From positions 1 through 64,000 of the forward strand of contig NZ_JACYVA010000004.1 in NCBI RefSeq assembly GCF_014842075.1: a stretch of DNA of 64,000 bases, read 5' to 3'. A program made the translations under genes and the position numbers. The notes under the pieces are model-generated. The model made no database searches, was not told the origin of the DNA, and saw only the letters and a program-made list of their open reading frames with translations. Source of the stretch: Sphingomonas sp. CFBP 13720 (lineage in GTDB: Bacteria > Pseudomonadota > Alphaproteobacteria > Sphingomonadales > Sphingomonadaceae). The stretch's first letter is position 1; every line of letters starts with the position of its first letter. Shown here in pieces: positions 1 to 9,248 of the stretch.

Positions 1-60
<60 letters not shown>

Positions 61-67
61 ACACCAA

Positions 68-99
68 GCCCCGCATCCAACAGGATGACGGGCCTTTTT
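68..99 (+). terminator. Hairpin terminator after tRNA-fMet
   Basis: GCCCCGCATCC and GGATGACGGGC form a stem with a two-base internal mismatch (CATCC/GGATG and GCCC/GGGC) around an AACA loop. It is followed by C and five T. The position directly after the tRNA and the T-run suggest a factor-independent terminator. Confidence 0.65.
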
Positions 100-127
100 G
101 CGTCCTGCATATAGCTAACGGCTGCAC

Positions 128-487
128 TGACGTGCTCCCCAGAATTCATGCCATTGGTAAGTTAGCTCGTCAGATGAAGACGAGTGATGCGGCGAGGCCG
201 ATTTACTGAGGATCAGATCATTGGCGTGCTGCGCGGGCATGAGGCCGGCGTGAAGACTGCCGAGTTGTGCCGGAAGCAGTGACGCGACGTTCTACAACTG
301 GAAGGCGAAGTACGGCGGGGTGACCGTGTCGGAAGCGGCGCGGTTGCGGGCGTTCGAGGACGAGAACCGCCGGCTGAAGAAGCTGCTGGCGGAGTCGATG
401 CTGGACGTGTTGGCGCTGAAGCATTCGCTGGGAAAAAAAACTGACCCAGTCTGGAGATCGCTACGCTGCGGTGAAGAAGCTGATGTC
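128..487 (+). mobile_element. IS3-family element remnant (OrfA end only)
   Basis: This is a broken 5' end of an IS3-family insertion sequence. From the ATG at 187 the frame reads MRRGRFTEDQIIGVLR, the usual start of an IS3-type OrfA helix-turn-helix protein, and then stops at TGA 280-282. The homology resumes one frame over from 281 with an ATFYNWKAKYGG-like stretch and a leucine-zipper region (LRAFEDENRRLKKLLAES). About eight bases have therefore been lost near 278. An A8 run at 433-440 sits where the programmed frameshift site to OrfB would be. OrfB is absent, because a second IS begins at 488. The left end, near TGACGTGCTCCCC at 128, is an inference. Confidence 0.75.
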
Positions 488-517
488 TGAGCTGCTGCCG
501 GTTTCGCGGACACGAGG

Positions 518-1382
518 TTAAGCTACCTGCGCCTGCCGCTCGAAGTCCATGGGGCTGAGGTAGCCCAGGGTCGAGTGGCGTCGCGTCGGATTGTAGAAGC
601 GCTCGATGTAATCGAACACGTCGGCCTTTGCCTGATTGCGCGTGCGGTAGGTTTTACGCGCGATCCGCTCGGTCTTCAGCGACGAGAAGAAGCTTTCCAT
701 GGCCGCGTTGTCCCAGACGTTGCCCGACCGGCTCATCGAGCAGGTCACGCCGTTGTCGGCCATCAGCCGCTGGAACTTCTCGCTCGTATATTGGCTGCCC
801 TGGTCCGAGTGGTGCACAGCAGGGCGTCGGGCTTTCCGCGCCGCCAGATCGCCATCATCAGCGCGTCGGTGACGAGCTGGGCGGCCATGGTGTCGCTCAT
901 CGACCAGCCAACGACCCGGCGCGAGAATAGGTCGATGACGACGGCGACGTATAGCCACCCTTCCGCGGTCCAGATGTAGGTGAAGTCGGCGATCCACTTC
1001 TGGTTTGGTGCCTCGGCCGTGAACTAGCGGTCGAGGAGGTTGTCGGCGATGATGGACCGCAGACCGTCGTCCTTCGGCAGACCACGGCGCCGGGGTCGAG
1101 CCTTCAGGCCATGAACACGCATCAGCCGCTCGACACGATGCAAGCCACATGAGAGGCCTTCGGCCAGAAGGTCATGCCAGACACGACGCGCACCGTACGT
1201 CCGATAGCTGGAGATGAAGCTGGCGCGGACCCTGGCGCCGAACTCCTCATCGCTGCGGGCACGGGCACCTGGTGCTCGAACCAGCCAGGCGTGAAAGCCG
1301 CTTGCCAAGAAACACCGAGCGCTTCGCAGATCCACGACACCGGCCAGATCCCTCGGTGCTTCGCGATGAACTCGAACCTCAT
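518..1382 (-). pseudogene. IS3-family transposase OrfB, multiply broken
   Basis: This would be the integrase-fold (DDE) subunit. The reading starts MRFEFIAKHRGIWPV at 1382 but changes frame near 1310. It then continues to an in-frame TAG at 1024-1026, where the family normally reads through towards the [19 protein letters not shown] region. After the stop the same frame carries the first catalytic Asp region. A second frame change near 815-822 is needed to reach [14 protein letters not shown] (second Asp) and NAAMESFFSSLKTER (catalytic Glu). With at least two frameshifts and one stop the protein cannot be made. The C-terminus STLGYLSPMDFE is still recognisable. Confidence 0.85.
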
Positions 1383-1669
1383 ATCGAGTCCCTGGCGAAG
1401 TAGGCCGCCGCTTTTTTTAAGATGTCGCGCTCCGCCTTCATCCTGGCAAGCTCGCGGCGAAGCCGCTCAATCTCCTGCTGCTCCGGCTTCATCACGCCGT
1501 GCCCGGGAAACGCTGATCCCGGATCTGCCGCCTGCTCGCGAACCCACTTGCGCAGCACGTTCTCATGCAGGTCCAGATCGCGGGCCGCCTGCGATACCGA
1601 CACCCCGCGTTCCCGCACCAGCTTCACCGCCTCGAGCTTGAACTCGCGGCTGAACTTCCGTCGTTGCAT
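1379..1669 (-). CDS. IS3-family transposase OrfA
   Basis: This is the DNA-binding subunit of the IS3-type transposase. The N-terminal half has the helix-turn-helix signature (KFSREFKLEAVKLV, then VSQAARDLDLHENVLRKWV). The C-terminal half is a leucine-zipper-like helix (EIERLRRELARMKAERDILK). Of the possible starts, the ATG at 1667-1669 has GGAGG six bases upstream; the ATG at 1675 has almost no spacing. The frame has no visible damage. The end overlaps the start of OrfB at 1382, as expected if OrfAB is made by a -1 frameshift. Confidence 0.8.
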   Translation of the reverse strand: MQRRKFSREFKLEAVKLVRERGVSVSQAARDLDLHENVLRKWVREQAADPGSAFPGHGVMKPEQQEIERLRRELARMKAERDILKKAAAYFARDSI

Positions 1670-1798
1670 CTCCATCCTCCGGTTCCAAAAACACCTTATC
1701 TCGGTGTCCACGAAACCGGCAGCAGCTCAGGCCGACAGAGTTGGTTCGGTTTGTCTGCACAGGCTCGCGGCTTTGATAAGTGGATCGCCGTTGGTTGA

Positions 1799-2611
1799 TC
1801 ATGCCGCTGCAGAAGCGGCAGGTCGAAGTATATCTGGTCTGGCGTGCGACCGCCAAGCGCGGAATGCGGTGTAGAACGCCAGATAGCGGCCGATGCCTGC
1901 ACGGGCCTCGGGGACCGAAGCATAGGCGTTGAGGTACACCTCCTCGTATTTCACCGAGCGCCAGAGGCGCTCCACGAACACATTGTCGCTCCAGCAGCCT
2001 TTGCCGTCCATGCTGATGGCGATCTTCTCGCGGTGGAGGGTGGCGGTGAACGCCGTGCTCGTGAACTGCGAGCCCTGGTCGCTGTTGAAGATGGCGGGCT
2101 TGCCATAGCGGGCCAGCGCTTCCTCCAGCGCCTCGATGCAGAATTCGGCATCGAGCGAGATCGACACGCGCCATGCCAGCACGCGCCGAGTGAACCAGTC
2201 GACGATGACGACGAGGTAGACGAAGCCGCGCGCCATGGGCACATACGTGATGTCCATCGCCCATACCTGGTTCGGCCGGGTCACCGCCAGCTTGCGCAGC
2301 AGGTATGGATAGATCTTGTGACCCGGTGCCGGCTTCGACGTGTTCGGCCGGCGGTACAGTGCCTCCAGCCCCATGCGCTTCATCAGCGTCGCGACATGCA
2401 GCCGACCCACCGCCGTGCCCTCCTGTCGAAGCAGATCACGCAGCATCCGGCTACCGGCAAACGGGTAGAGCAGGTGCAACTCGTCAATCCGCCGCATGAT
2501 TGCCAGGTCGGCTGCGGATATTGCCCGCGGCTGATAGTAGATACTGCCGCGGCTGATGCCGAGCTGCCGCGCCTGGCAGGCCAGCGGCAGCGCATGATCG
2601 CGGTCGATCAT
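1799..2611 (-). pseudogene. IS3-family transposase OrfB with shifted C-terminus
   Basis: The integrase core is present: AMDITYVPM (first Asp), NSDQGSQFTS (second Asp) and VERLWRSVKYEEV (Glu), preceded by a helix-turn-helix-like N-terminus. After YLAFYTAF the frame leaves the family sequence. The expected ending PHSALGGRTPDQIYFDLPL is present but in another frame, so roughly ten bases were lost near 1870-1885. The product keeps the catalytic triad but has about 20 wrong C-terminal residues. Activity is doubtful, not excluded. Confidence 0.75.
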
Positions 2612-2916
2612 CGCTTTGCGCTCGGCAACAGACCTGCCTTCCCGAGCGCACCGGCCAAAAAATTATTCGCCAGCGTCAGTTCGCCGATCTTGGCGTGCAG
2701 CACCGTCACGTCGACTGCCCGTTCTAATGCGGCCGGCTCCGACCCGAACACGTCAGCCGCCCCTTCCAGCAGCCGTGCCCGCCACTGGTTGATGAGGTTC
2801 GGGTGCACGTCATATTGCTGTGCCAGCTCGGCGAGCGTCTTCTCGCCCTTCACGGCAGCCAGTGCCACTTTCGCCTTGAACGCCAGGCTGTGGTTCCGAC
2901 GCAGTCGCTTGCTCAT
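2608..2916 (-). CDS. IS3-family transposase OrfA
   Basis: This is a DNA-binding transposase subunit of 102 residues. It begins MSKRLRRNHSLAFKAKVALA and has an AELAQQYDVHPNLINQWRARL helix-turn-helix, then a helical C-terminus. The ATG at 2916 is chosen because homology starts there and a purine-rich GAGGAGG stretch lies upstream. The last bases overlap the ATG of OrfB (TGATCG/ATG), which suggests translational coupling or frameshifting. It looks undamaged. Confidence 0.8.
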   Translation of the reverse strand: MSKRLRRNHSLAFKAKVALAAVKGEKTLAELAQQYDVHPNLINQWRARLLEGAADVFGSEPAALERAVDVTVLHAKIGELTLANNFLAGALGKAGLLPSAKR

Positions 2917-2971
2917 CTTGCCTCCTCCTCGCGGCCACCATGGCCGCTGGCAGATCGGCAATCCACTTATC

Positions 2972-3233
2972 CCCGCTGTTCAAAAATTCCCCGAGCCACC
3001 TCTGACTCCCGTTCGTTCGGATAGGCCTCCACCAGATTGCCATCCTGCCATCGTGATACGCGATTGGTCCGGCGTTCAGCGCCGGTTCCCTTTGGGAAGC
3101 ACCGCTGAACGACCACCGTAAGGAATAAGGTTTCCCGCTGGACATCTTTCGACCCGACAGCCACGCTTTCGAGCGAAGCGACGATCGAGATCGGCGAGGC
3201 CGGTTGCGACAAGCGGGTTTGGAGTTCAGTTAG
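2972..3233. other. Gap with no recognised gene
   Basis: This is the flank between the IS block and the YdeI-like ORF. Open frames exist on both strands, but none has a family signature, a good ribosome binding site or the codon pattern of the neighbours. It is probably leftover DNA from earlier insertions or deletions. Confidence 0.4.
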
Positions 3234-3554
3234 GTGGGCGAAGCTTTTCTCCATGGCACCGTGCACGAGGCCGGCGAAGACCTTCAGGCCGCTGTGCAAT
3301 CGGACCAGACAGTGCTTGCGCTGTGGCAACGCCTGACGCCTCTTGGCCGGAACGAGTTCATCTGTTGGATCGATGACGCCAGGCAGGCTGCAACGCGTAA
3401 ACGACGCATCGCCCGAACTTGCGACGAACTACTGGAGGGAAAGAAGCGGCCGTGCTGCTGGGCGGGTTGCATCCACCGCGCCGACAAGGCGCCAGGCCAA
3501 TGGCAGCAGGCCGTACTGATCGACGCGAAGAAGAAGATCGGGGTCACGAAATGA
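3234..3554 (+). CDS. YdeI/OmdA-like protein (bacteriocin-protection family)
   Basis: This is a small protein resembling the C-terminal YdeI/OmdA domain. The recognisable core is LTPLGRNEFICWIDDARQAA, followed by TRKRRIARTCDELLEGKKRP and then CCWAGCIHR. The Arg/Lys-rich middle and the Cys-Cys-Trp plus Cys-His end suggest a nucleic-acid or metal-binding role, but the biochemical function of the family is not settled. The frame opens after a TAG just upstream. The GTG at 3234 or the GTG at 3261 could be the start; the latter gives about 97 residues and fits the core better. It lies in a region of broken genes, so it may be a remnant. Confidence 0.55.
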   Translation: MGEAFLHGTVHEAGEDLQAAVQSDQTVLALWQRLTPLGRNEFICWIDDARQAATRKRRIARTCDELLEGKKRPCCWAGCIHRADKAPGQWQQAVLIDAKKKIGVTK

Positions 3555-3749
3555 CACTTCGCTGGCAACGCGCGATCCTGAACCAATGTCCGCTTGAAAA
3601 ATGCGCGGATCACACCTCGAATGGCCAACGTCGACTCTCTGGCGCTTTGCTGTTGGCCATATAGCTGCCAGAAGCGATCAGGCCGTTCGATGACGGTTTA
3701 CCGAACATCGGTCCGTTCATTGACTGCCGAGGTCAGCGCATTCCCCGAT

Positions 3750-4984
3750 TCATCGCGACCGCCGAGCCGGTGGTTGAAAGAAGCCTGGCGGAAACGGAGC
3801 CTGTTCCGCTGCGCCCGGTTTGCGAAGGTTCGCGCGGTAGCCGGCATCGGCGCTCAGCGGAATCTGCATCCCGTCGGTCTGCTCCAGTAGCGTGAACAGT
3901 TTGCCGCTCAGCCGCTCGGCCAGATCCTCGTGCCCCGGTCGTGCCAGCAGATTATCATTCTCATGAGGGTCGGCGGCGAGGTCGTACAGTTCGTCCAGAT
4001 CCCAGATACCGTGAAAATGCATGTATTTGTACCGGTCTTCGCGGATCGCGTGGACGGTCGGGGTCTGGGGGAAATTACGTTCCCAGTAATATTCGTAGAG
4101 CAATTCCTTGCGCCATGGCGCGGCTTTGTCACGCGCGATCGGCAGCATGTCGGAACCTGCCATATGGGCAGGTGGCTGTAAGCCAGCGGCAGCAAGCATC
4201 GTCGGCGCGATATCGATATTGGCGACCGCCGCATCGACCTGACTGCCCGGCGTGAACAACGACGGACAACGTGCCAGCATGGGCACTCGCATCGATTCTT
4301 CGTAGGCTGTCCGCTTGTCGATCAGGCCGTGTTCACCGAACATGAAGCCATTATCACCCATGTACAAGATCAGCGTGTCATCCAGTTCGCCGCGTTGTTC
4401 GAGCAGGTCGAGAATGCGCCCAGTCCCTCGTCGACCGCCAGCAACGTTTCCATATAGCGTTTGTAATAGTCGGCGATGTCCAGATTGCCGTGATAGGCAT
4501 AGTCCACACCACGCCAGCTGTTGCGTTGGTTCTCGACCCACATCGGCCGGCCAGCCACGTTCTTGCGCATGTTGTCGGGGTAGCGGAACGTCTCGTTCGC
4601 ATAGCGGCCCTTGTGACGTTCGGCGGGAATGAATTCCGAATGCACCGCCTTGTGGGCCAGATGCAGCATCCACGGCTTCTTGCCATCGCGCTTGCCGATC
4701 CAGTCGATCGCGTAATCGGTCAGTTCGTCGGTGATGTAGCCTTTTTGCGGTACCCGTCGGCCGTCGACGTTCAGCCCGTCGGTACTCGGCAGATAGCTGC
4801 CCTGACCCTTGAAGCTGACCCAGTGGTCGAAACCCGGCTGCGGATTATCGCCGGTATCGCCCATATGCCATTTGCCGATGAACGCCGTGTCGTAACCAGC
4901 TGCTTGAAGATATTGCGGGTAATAGATCAGGCCCGGCGGAATCGGGTGGTTGTTGTCGACCACAACAGATAGGGATTCCAGCAA
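3750..4984 (-). pseudogene. Sulfatase, 5'-truncated and frameshifted
   Basis: This is a remnant of a type I sulfatase (alkaline phosphatase superfamily), which would remove sulfate from sugars. It begins within the fold at VVVDNNHPIP and continues with YDTAFIGKWHMGDTGDNPQP. The first 80-100 residues are missing, including the signal peptide, the metal-binding Asp pair and the Cys-x-Pro-x-Arg site converted to formylglycine. A one-base loss near 4418-4421 then shifts the frame between VDEGLG and RILDLLEQRGEL. The second part contains the metal-site segment ILYMGDNGFMFGEHGLIDKR and the usual C-terminus WDLDELYDLAADPHE. It cannot be an active enzyme. It sits between the IS block and the transporter gene and was probably cut by a deletion. 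Confidence 0.88.
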
Positions 4985-5188
4985 GCTTTGCTTGGGTCGA
5001 CGTGTGTCGTTCGTTTGCCGGATGCCGAAAGCTGCGACTTAACGCGGGTGCAGGTGGGCGCCGAACGTAACTGGTCGACGGTCGGCCTGTAGTACTATCG
5101 TCGCACGACCGTGAAATTCCGCGTGGTCCGCGCGTTCTGATCCCTGTCGTCAAAGTGGCTGGGTAGCGCTCCGAGCATGTCGCATTAA

Positions 5189-6502
5189 CTAGATCACCAG
5201 GCTGAGCAACAAGGTGAACCCCAGACCGCAAAGGCCGACCACGGTTTCCATCAACGACCATGTGCGGAACGTCTGCTTCACCGTCAGGCCGAAATATTCC
5301 TTGAACATCCAGAAGCCCGAATCATTCACGTGGCTGAACATCAGGCTGCCGGCTCCGATCGCCAGCACCATCAGGCTGCCATCGGCCTGATGCGTGGCGA
5401 CCATCGGCTGCATGATGCCCGCTGCGGTCAGCCCGGCCACCGTCGCGGATCCCAGCGCGACGCGGATCGTCATCGCCAGCAGCCACCCAAGCAACAGCGG
5501 TGGTAGCGGCACGCTGTTCAACTGCGCCGCCAGCGCGACATCGGCGCCGCCGGCGACGAACACCTGCTTGAGCGCCCCCGCACCGGCGATGATGAGCAGA
5601 ATCCCCCCGATTTCGGTCACCGCCTGGACCTGCCCGACCCCCACTTGCGCCAGCGTCCGCCCCCGCGCGGTCGCGAGCAGGACGGTCGCGACGATCAGCG
5701 CGAACAGCATCACGAGCGCCGGACTCCCTAGCATGGCCACAGCAGCGGCGGCAGGACTGCCGGCGGTGCCGCTCTGGACGATCGTCGCGAGCGTCAGCAG
5801 CGCCACGGGCAACAGCGCGCAGGAAAAGCTGCGCCACGCACCGGGAAGGGGAGTGGCATCCGTGTCGTCTACCGGGGTGAACAGCGCTGGCGGGCGGGCC
5901 ACGACGCCGCGCGTCGTCAGCGCAAAGACCGGCCCCGCGATCGCGAGGGTCGGAATGCCGACCAGCAGGCCGAAGGTCAGCGTTCGGCCGATATCGGCGC
6001 CGAATTGCGCCACCAGTGCCGTCGGCGACGGATGCGGCGGCAGGAACCCGTGCGCGATCGACAGTCCGGCGAGCATCGGAATGCCGAGATACACGACCGG
6101 CATCTGCGCACGGTTCGCAATCGAGAAGATCAGCGGCACCAGCAGCACGAACCCGACATTGTAGAACAACGGGATGCCGACCAAAAACCCGGTGGCCGCC
6201 ATCGCGACGCTGATGAAGCGTGGTCCCGACCAGCCGAACAGCGTGTCGGCGATCGTCCGCGCCGCGCCGCTGTCCGCCACCAGCTTCCCGAACATCGCGC
6301 CCACGACGAGAATGATCGCGATCGGACCGAGCATTGCACTGATACCGGCCTCGATCGTCGGAATGATCGAGGCGAGCGGCAGGCCCAGCAACAAGGCGGC
6401 AAGGATCGATGCCGCGATGAACGCGAGGAAGGGATGCACCCGGCCGACTGATATTGCGAGGATCAGCAGCGAAACCGCCGCAAGGATCGCGATCGTCGTC
6501 AT
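5189..6502 (-). CDS. GntP-family gluconate/sugar-acid:H+ symporter
   Basis: This 437-residue inner membrane protein is made almost entirely of hydrophobic segments, about 12-14. It shows the GntP-family landmarks FYNVGFVLLVPLIFSIA and GFLPPHPSPTALVAQFGADI and a C-terminal HVNDSGFWMFKEYFGLTVKQ stretch. Members import gluconate, 2-keto-gluconate or related acids with protons. The start MTTIAILAA at 6502 has a GGGGC stretch upstream. The gene is single, divergent from the serine hydrolase and followed by the dead sulfatase. The substrate cannot be read from sequence; a sugar acid is likely because sugar oxidation genes lie nearby. Confidence 0.88.
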   Translation of the reverse strand: MTTIAILAAVSLLILAISVGRVHPFLAFIAASILAALLLGLPLASIIPTIEAGISAMLGPIAIILVVGAMFGKLVADSGAARTIADTLFGWSGPRFISVAMAATGFLVGIPLFYNVGFVLLVPLIFSIANRAQMPVVYLGIPMLAGLSIAHGFLPPHPSPTALVAQFGADIGRTLTFGLLVGIPTLAIAGPVFALTTRGVVARPPALFTPVDDTDATPLPGAWRSFSCALLPVALLTLATIVQSGTAGSPAAAAVAMLGSPALVMLFALIVATVLLATARGRTLAQVGVGQVQAVTEIGGILLIIAGAGALKQVFVAGGADVALAAQLNSVPLPPLLLGWLLAMTIRVALGSATVAGLTAAGIMQPMVATHQADGSLMVLAIGAGSLMFSHVNDSGFWMFKEYFGLTVKQTFRTWSLMETVVGLCGLGFTLLLSLVI

Positions 6503-6672
6503 GATGCCCCGGTTCCTTCAATACAATCGACCTGCTACCGGCACCGTCATGCCATCTGGTCGCGGCCTGACAAGAGCGGGAGCGCAGGTTTGAGGAACGA
6601 GCCGTTCGACGATTGCCGTGATGTCGTAGCATGGCATCGAAGGACGGCCCCGTTTCGGCGCTGGGCATCCGA

Positions 6673-6689
6673 CGGGAAGTCGTTTCCCG
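6673..6689. promoter_or_regulatory. Inverted repeat in divergent promoter region
   Basis: CGGGAA-N5-TTCCCG lies in the 263-bp region between the divergent transporter and serine hydrolase genes, about 77 bp before the hydrolase start. It could be an operator or a small hairpin. No regulator gene adjoins it. Confidence 0.3.
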
Positions 6690-6765
6690 CCCGCGTGCGT
6701 GACCCTTGACCCCGTCGGGGCCTCTCCGGCATGTCGGAGGCGTCGTCAGGCGGGGTGATCGCAGA

Positions 6766-8064
6766 ATGAAGTCGTTCGTACGAGTGCTGGCCTTGGGCCT
6801 GCTGACGTGTACCGTTCCCCTTGGCGGTGCCGGCGTCTCGCATGCGCAGCTTCCCGGGCGGACTGCCGAAGCAGCCGCGCCGACCGCGATCTCGGCACAG
6901 CGGCTCCAGCGGCTGCGTGCACAGCTTCAGCGCTATGTCGATGAAGGCAAGCTGGCCGGTGCGGTGGTGCGCGTAGAGCAGGACGGAAAGCCCGTCTTTT
7001 CCGAAGCGGTGGGTTGGCGTGATCGGGAATCGCGCGCGCCGATGCGCGAGGACAGTATCTTCCGCATCGCTTCGCAGACCAAGGCGCTGACCAGCGTCGC
7101 CGTCCTGATGCTGATGGAGGAGGGCAAGCTGCTGCTGGACGATCCGGTCGGCAAGCACCTTCCCGAATGGAAGACGACAACGGTTGCGGTCGCGACGCAG
7201 GACGGCGGCTACACGGTGGTTCCCGCCAAGCGACCGATCACTATCCGCGATCTGCTCACGCACACCGCCGGTATCTCGTATGGCACCGGTCCGGCGGAAA
7301 AGGCATGGCGCGATGCGGGGCTGGCCGGATGGTATTTCGCGGACCGTCGCGAACCGGTAGCGCAGGTCGTCGCCCGGATGGCGGCGCTGCCGATGACGGC
7401 GCAACCGGGCGAAAAGTTCGTCTATGGCTATAATACCGACATTCTCGGCGTGGTTGTCGAGAAGCTGGGCGGCATGTCGTTACAGGCGTTCTTCGACGAG
7501 CGCCTCATCAAGCCGCTGGGGATGAAAGACACCTCCTTCTACCTGCCGCGCGAGAAGGCCGGACGCCTTGCGGTGGTGTACCAGGCTGGCAAATCGGGAC
7601 TCACCCGCGCGGCGGATGCGGATACCGCGACGGCCGCCGACCGGTTCGGTCAGGGCCACTATCTGAATGGACCACGGCTCGCCTATTCGGGCGGTGCGGG
7701 ATTGCTTTCGACCGCTGCCGATTACAGCCGGCTGCTCGAAATGCTGCGTCGCGGTGGCGAGCTTGACGGACGACGGTATCTCAGCCGCAAGTCGGTCGAG
7801 TTGATGGTTTCGAACCATCTGGGGAGCATCGAATACACGCCGGGCATGGGCTTCGGCCTCGGCTTTTCCATCCGCACCGATCTGGGGGCGGCGGGGCTGC
7901 CGGGGACCGAGGGAGAGTTCGGCTGGGGCGGGGCCTATCACAGCCAATATTGGGTGGACCCGAAGGAAAGGCTGACCGTCACCTATATGACGCAACTGCT
8001 CCCGGCCGGCGATGTCGACGATCATGGCAAGCTGCGGGCGTTGATCTATCAGGCGATCGATTAA
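6766..8064 (+). CDS. Secreted serine hydrolase (beta-lactamase/EstB fold)
   Basis: This 432-residue protein has the class C beta-lactamase/penicillin-binding fold used by many esterases and peptidases. A Sec signal peptide ends near residue 27 (GGAGVSHA). The nucleophile motif SQTK is at about residue 103, the YGYN tyrosine motif at about 220, and a late GWGGAYHSQYWVDP segment closes the active site. The ATG at 6766 is chosen because the signal peptide begins there; upstream in-frame codons encode a charged stretch with no signal. The protein is probably periplasmic. Its substrate (ester, beta-lactam or D-peptide) is not visible. The gene stands alone. Confidence 0.85.
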   Translation: MKSFVRVLALGLLTCTVPLGGAGVSHAQLPGRTAEAAAPTAISAQRLQRLRAQLQRYVDEGKLAGAVVRVEQDGKPVFSEAVGWRDRESRAPMREDSIFRIASQTKALTSVAVLMLMEEGKLLLDDPVGKHLPEWKTTTVAVATQDGGYTVVPAKRPITIRDLLTHTAGISYGTGPAEKAWRDAGLAGWYFADRREPVAQVVARMAALPMTAQPGEKFVYGYNTDILGVVVEKLGGMSLQAFFDERLIKPLGMKDTSFYLPREKAGRLAVVYQAGKSGLTRAADADTATAADRFGQGHYLNGPRLAYSGGAGLLSTAADYSRLLEMLRRGGELDGRRYLSRKSVELMVSNHLGSIEYTPGMGFGLGFSIRTDLGAAGLPGTEGEFGWGGAYHSQYWVDPKERLTVTYMTQLLPAGDVDDHGKLRALIYQAID

Positions 8065-8622
8065 AGGTCGGCGCTCGCCGGCGGCTGCTAGCGGACGCGA
8101 GGATCGCCGGTCTCCACTGGCCTGAGCGATCGATCCGCCGGTGCGGTCGCCACCGACTTGACCTCGGCGAACCAGCGTCCCGGGCGGTGAACATGCCGGC
8201 GATTGAACGGTTGGCATTGCAGGACCGGCGGCAAGCAATCGTCGGATGCAGGGCGGAAGGCGTGAATCGGGGCTATCCCCACGGTTCTCCACAACTGGTA
8301 TCCAGGTTCCCGTCCCAAAAGGAACGAGGTCGGCCGAACCGTCAAACCAACCGGATTCGGTTCCGAAAAAACTGCTCACTGATGCGCGAACGAGGGCGTA
8401 ACCTGCGATCGTACTTCGAGACGCGACTGCCCGGGCGGTTGCCGATGGATTGGGTGCTGTGTCGGGACCTGCCGATTATGCGCAACCTTTGTGGGACGGT
8501 GCTGGATCGGTTGGCCGGTTGAGCAGCGCGACGCATTGGCAACAACCTGACGCACAGCGCGATAGTCTTGGTGCAATCCGGCGCATTGCTGTATCCCGGT
8601 ACTATAGTTTCCGGAGGACGCG
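8065..8622. other. Intergenic region with no recognised gene
   Basis: This 558-bp stretch has no ORF with family character. Its codon pattern on both strands lacks the strong third-position GC bias of the flanking genes. The only clear element is the GGAGG at 8612-8616, which serves the next gene. It may hold the promoter of that gene. Confidence 0.4.
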
Positions 8623-9027
8623 ATGATCTGGATGATGTTGCTGGCGGTTCAAACCGTTCCTGCGAATTACGACGCCGTCGCCGTCGCGCCCGGCAGTCAC
8701 CATATATTGATGGAGGACGAGCGGGTCCGGGTGTTGCGCGTGGAGATTGCGCCCGGCGCAACCGAACCGGTCCACGATCATCGCTGGCCCAGCATCATGT
8801 ATTTCGAACAGCCTCAGCCGATTACCTACGTCGTCTACAAGCTGGTGGACGGGAAACCGGTCGAAACGCGCCGCATCGATGCGCCGCCGATCAAGGTCGG
8901 GCAAACGGTCAGGGCGGAGCCGGAAAGCCTGCATGCCGTATCGAACCGTGGATCGGCACCGTTCGTGGCGGTGCGCGTCGAGTTCAAGGACGGCAGGGCC
9001 GTCGGTGCGGGCGGTCCGACCCCATAA
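8623..9027 (+). CDS. Small cupin-like protein
   Basis: This 134-residue protein resembles single-domain cupins. The segment EIAPGATEPVHDHRWPSIMY supplies the His-x-His metal-binding turn, and PESLHAVSNRGSAPFVAVRV near residue 100 the second histidine strand. A short hydrophobic N-terminus (MIWMMLLAVQTVPA) may be a weak signal peptide. GGAGG at 8612-8616, seven bases before the ATG, fixes the start. Nothing nearby indicates its ligand or reaction. It is monocistronic, with a gap of more than 200 bp on each side. Confidence 0.7.
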   Translation: MIWMMLLAVQTVPANYDAVAVAPGSHHILMEDERVRVLRVEIAPGATEPVHDHRWPSIMYFEQPQPITYVVYKLVDGKPVETRRIDAPPIKVGQTVRAEPESLHAVSNRGSAPFVAVRVEFKDGRAVGAGGPTP

Positions 9028-9178
9028 CGTCGCTCGATCGTTTGCGACGTCGGGGCGCGAACCGTTCCTACGACCGGGGCCACGCTCGATACCACCTGCT
9101 TTCCCAACCGACTGGCGAAGCCGTCGACCGAACGGCTTGCGCGCGGCAGTGAAGCGCGACACGTTGCGCCACGGTAAC

Positions 9179-9194
9179 CAAATGTTATCATTTG
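9179..9194. promoter_or_regulatory. AT-rich palindrome upstream of hybrid kinase
   Basis: CAAATG-TTAT-CATTTG is a perfect inverted repeat about 55 bp before the hybrid kinase start, in otherwise GC-rich DNA. It could be an operator overlapping the promoter. Confidence 0.35.
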
Positions 9195-9248
9195 TTGCGC
9201 CTAGTTTCGGTAACGGGCGCGGTAGCGTGACGGATGGGAGAGCAGCCG

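Larger units (their letters stand above)
488..1729 (-). mobile_element. IS3-family insertion sequence, decayed copy
   Basis: The element is bounded by near-identical terminal inverted repeats. The left end begins TGAGCTGCTGCCGGTTTCG at 488, and the complement of the right end, finishing at 1729, begins with the same 19 bases. It carries OrfA (intact) and OrfB (broken) on the minus strand and is about 1.24 kb, a normal length for the family. It lies directly against the remnant at 128-487, which it may have interrupted. I could not identify a target duplication. With OrfB inactive it should move only with help from another copy. Confidence 0.85.
1775..2971 (-). mobile_element. Second full-length IS3-family element
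   Basis: An IS of about 1.2 kb lies 45 bp beyond the previous one. Its ends share GATAAGTGGATYGCCG as an inverted repeat: 1775-1790 directly, and 2956-2971 in complement. It encodes an intact OrfA and a slightly deleted OrfB on the minus strand with an ATGA overlap. The sequence differs from the neighbouring IS, so this is a different member of the family and not a duplication. No target duplication is evident. The 45 bp between the two elements hold nothing recognisable. Confidence 0.8.

Noticed and set aside
2967..3329. 120-codon minus-strand frame beside the IS block
   Set aside because: No recognised motif and no ribosome binding site; it overlaps the better supported YdeI-like frame.
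3551..3664. 37-codon frame starting MTLRWQRAILNQ after the YdeI-like gene
   Set aside because: The ATGA overlap is suggestive, but there is no family character, no gene-like codon pattern, and the surroundings are broken DNA.
8065..8622. Small gene in the gap before the cupin gene
   Set aside because: Open frames here have no homology signal or ribosome binding site and run on from the upstream gene in another frame.
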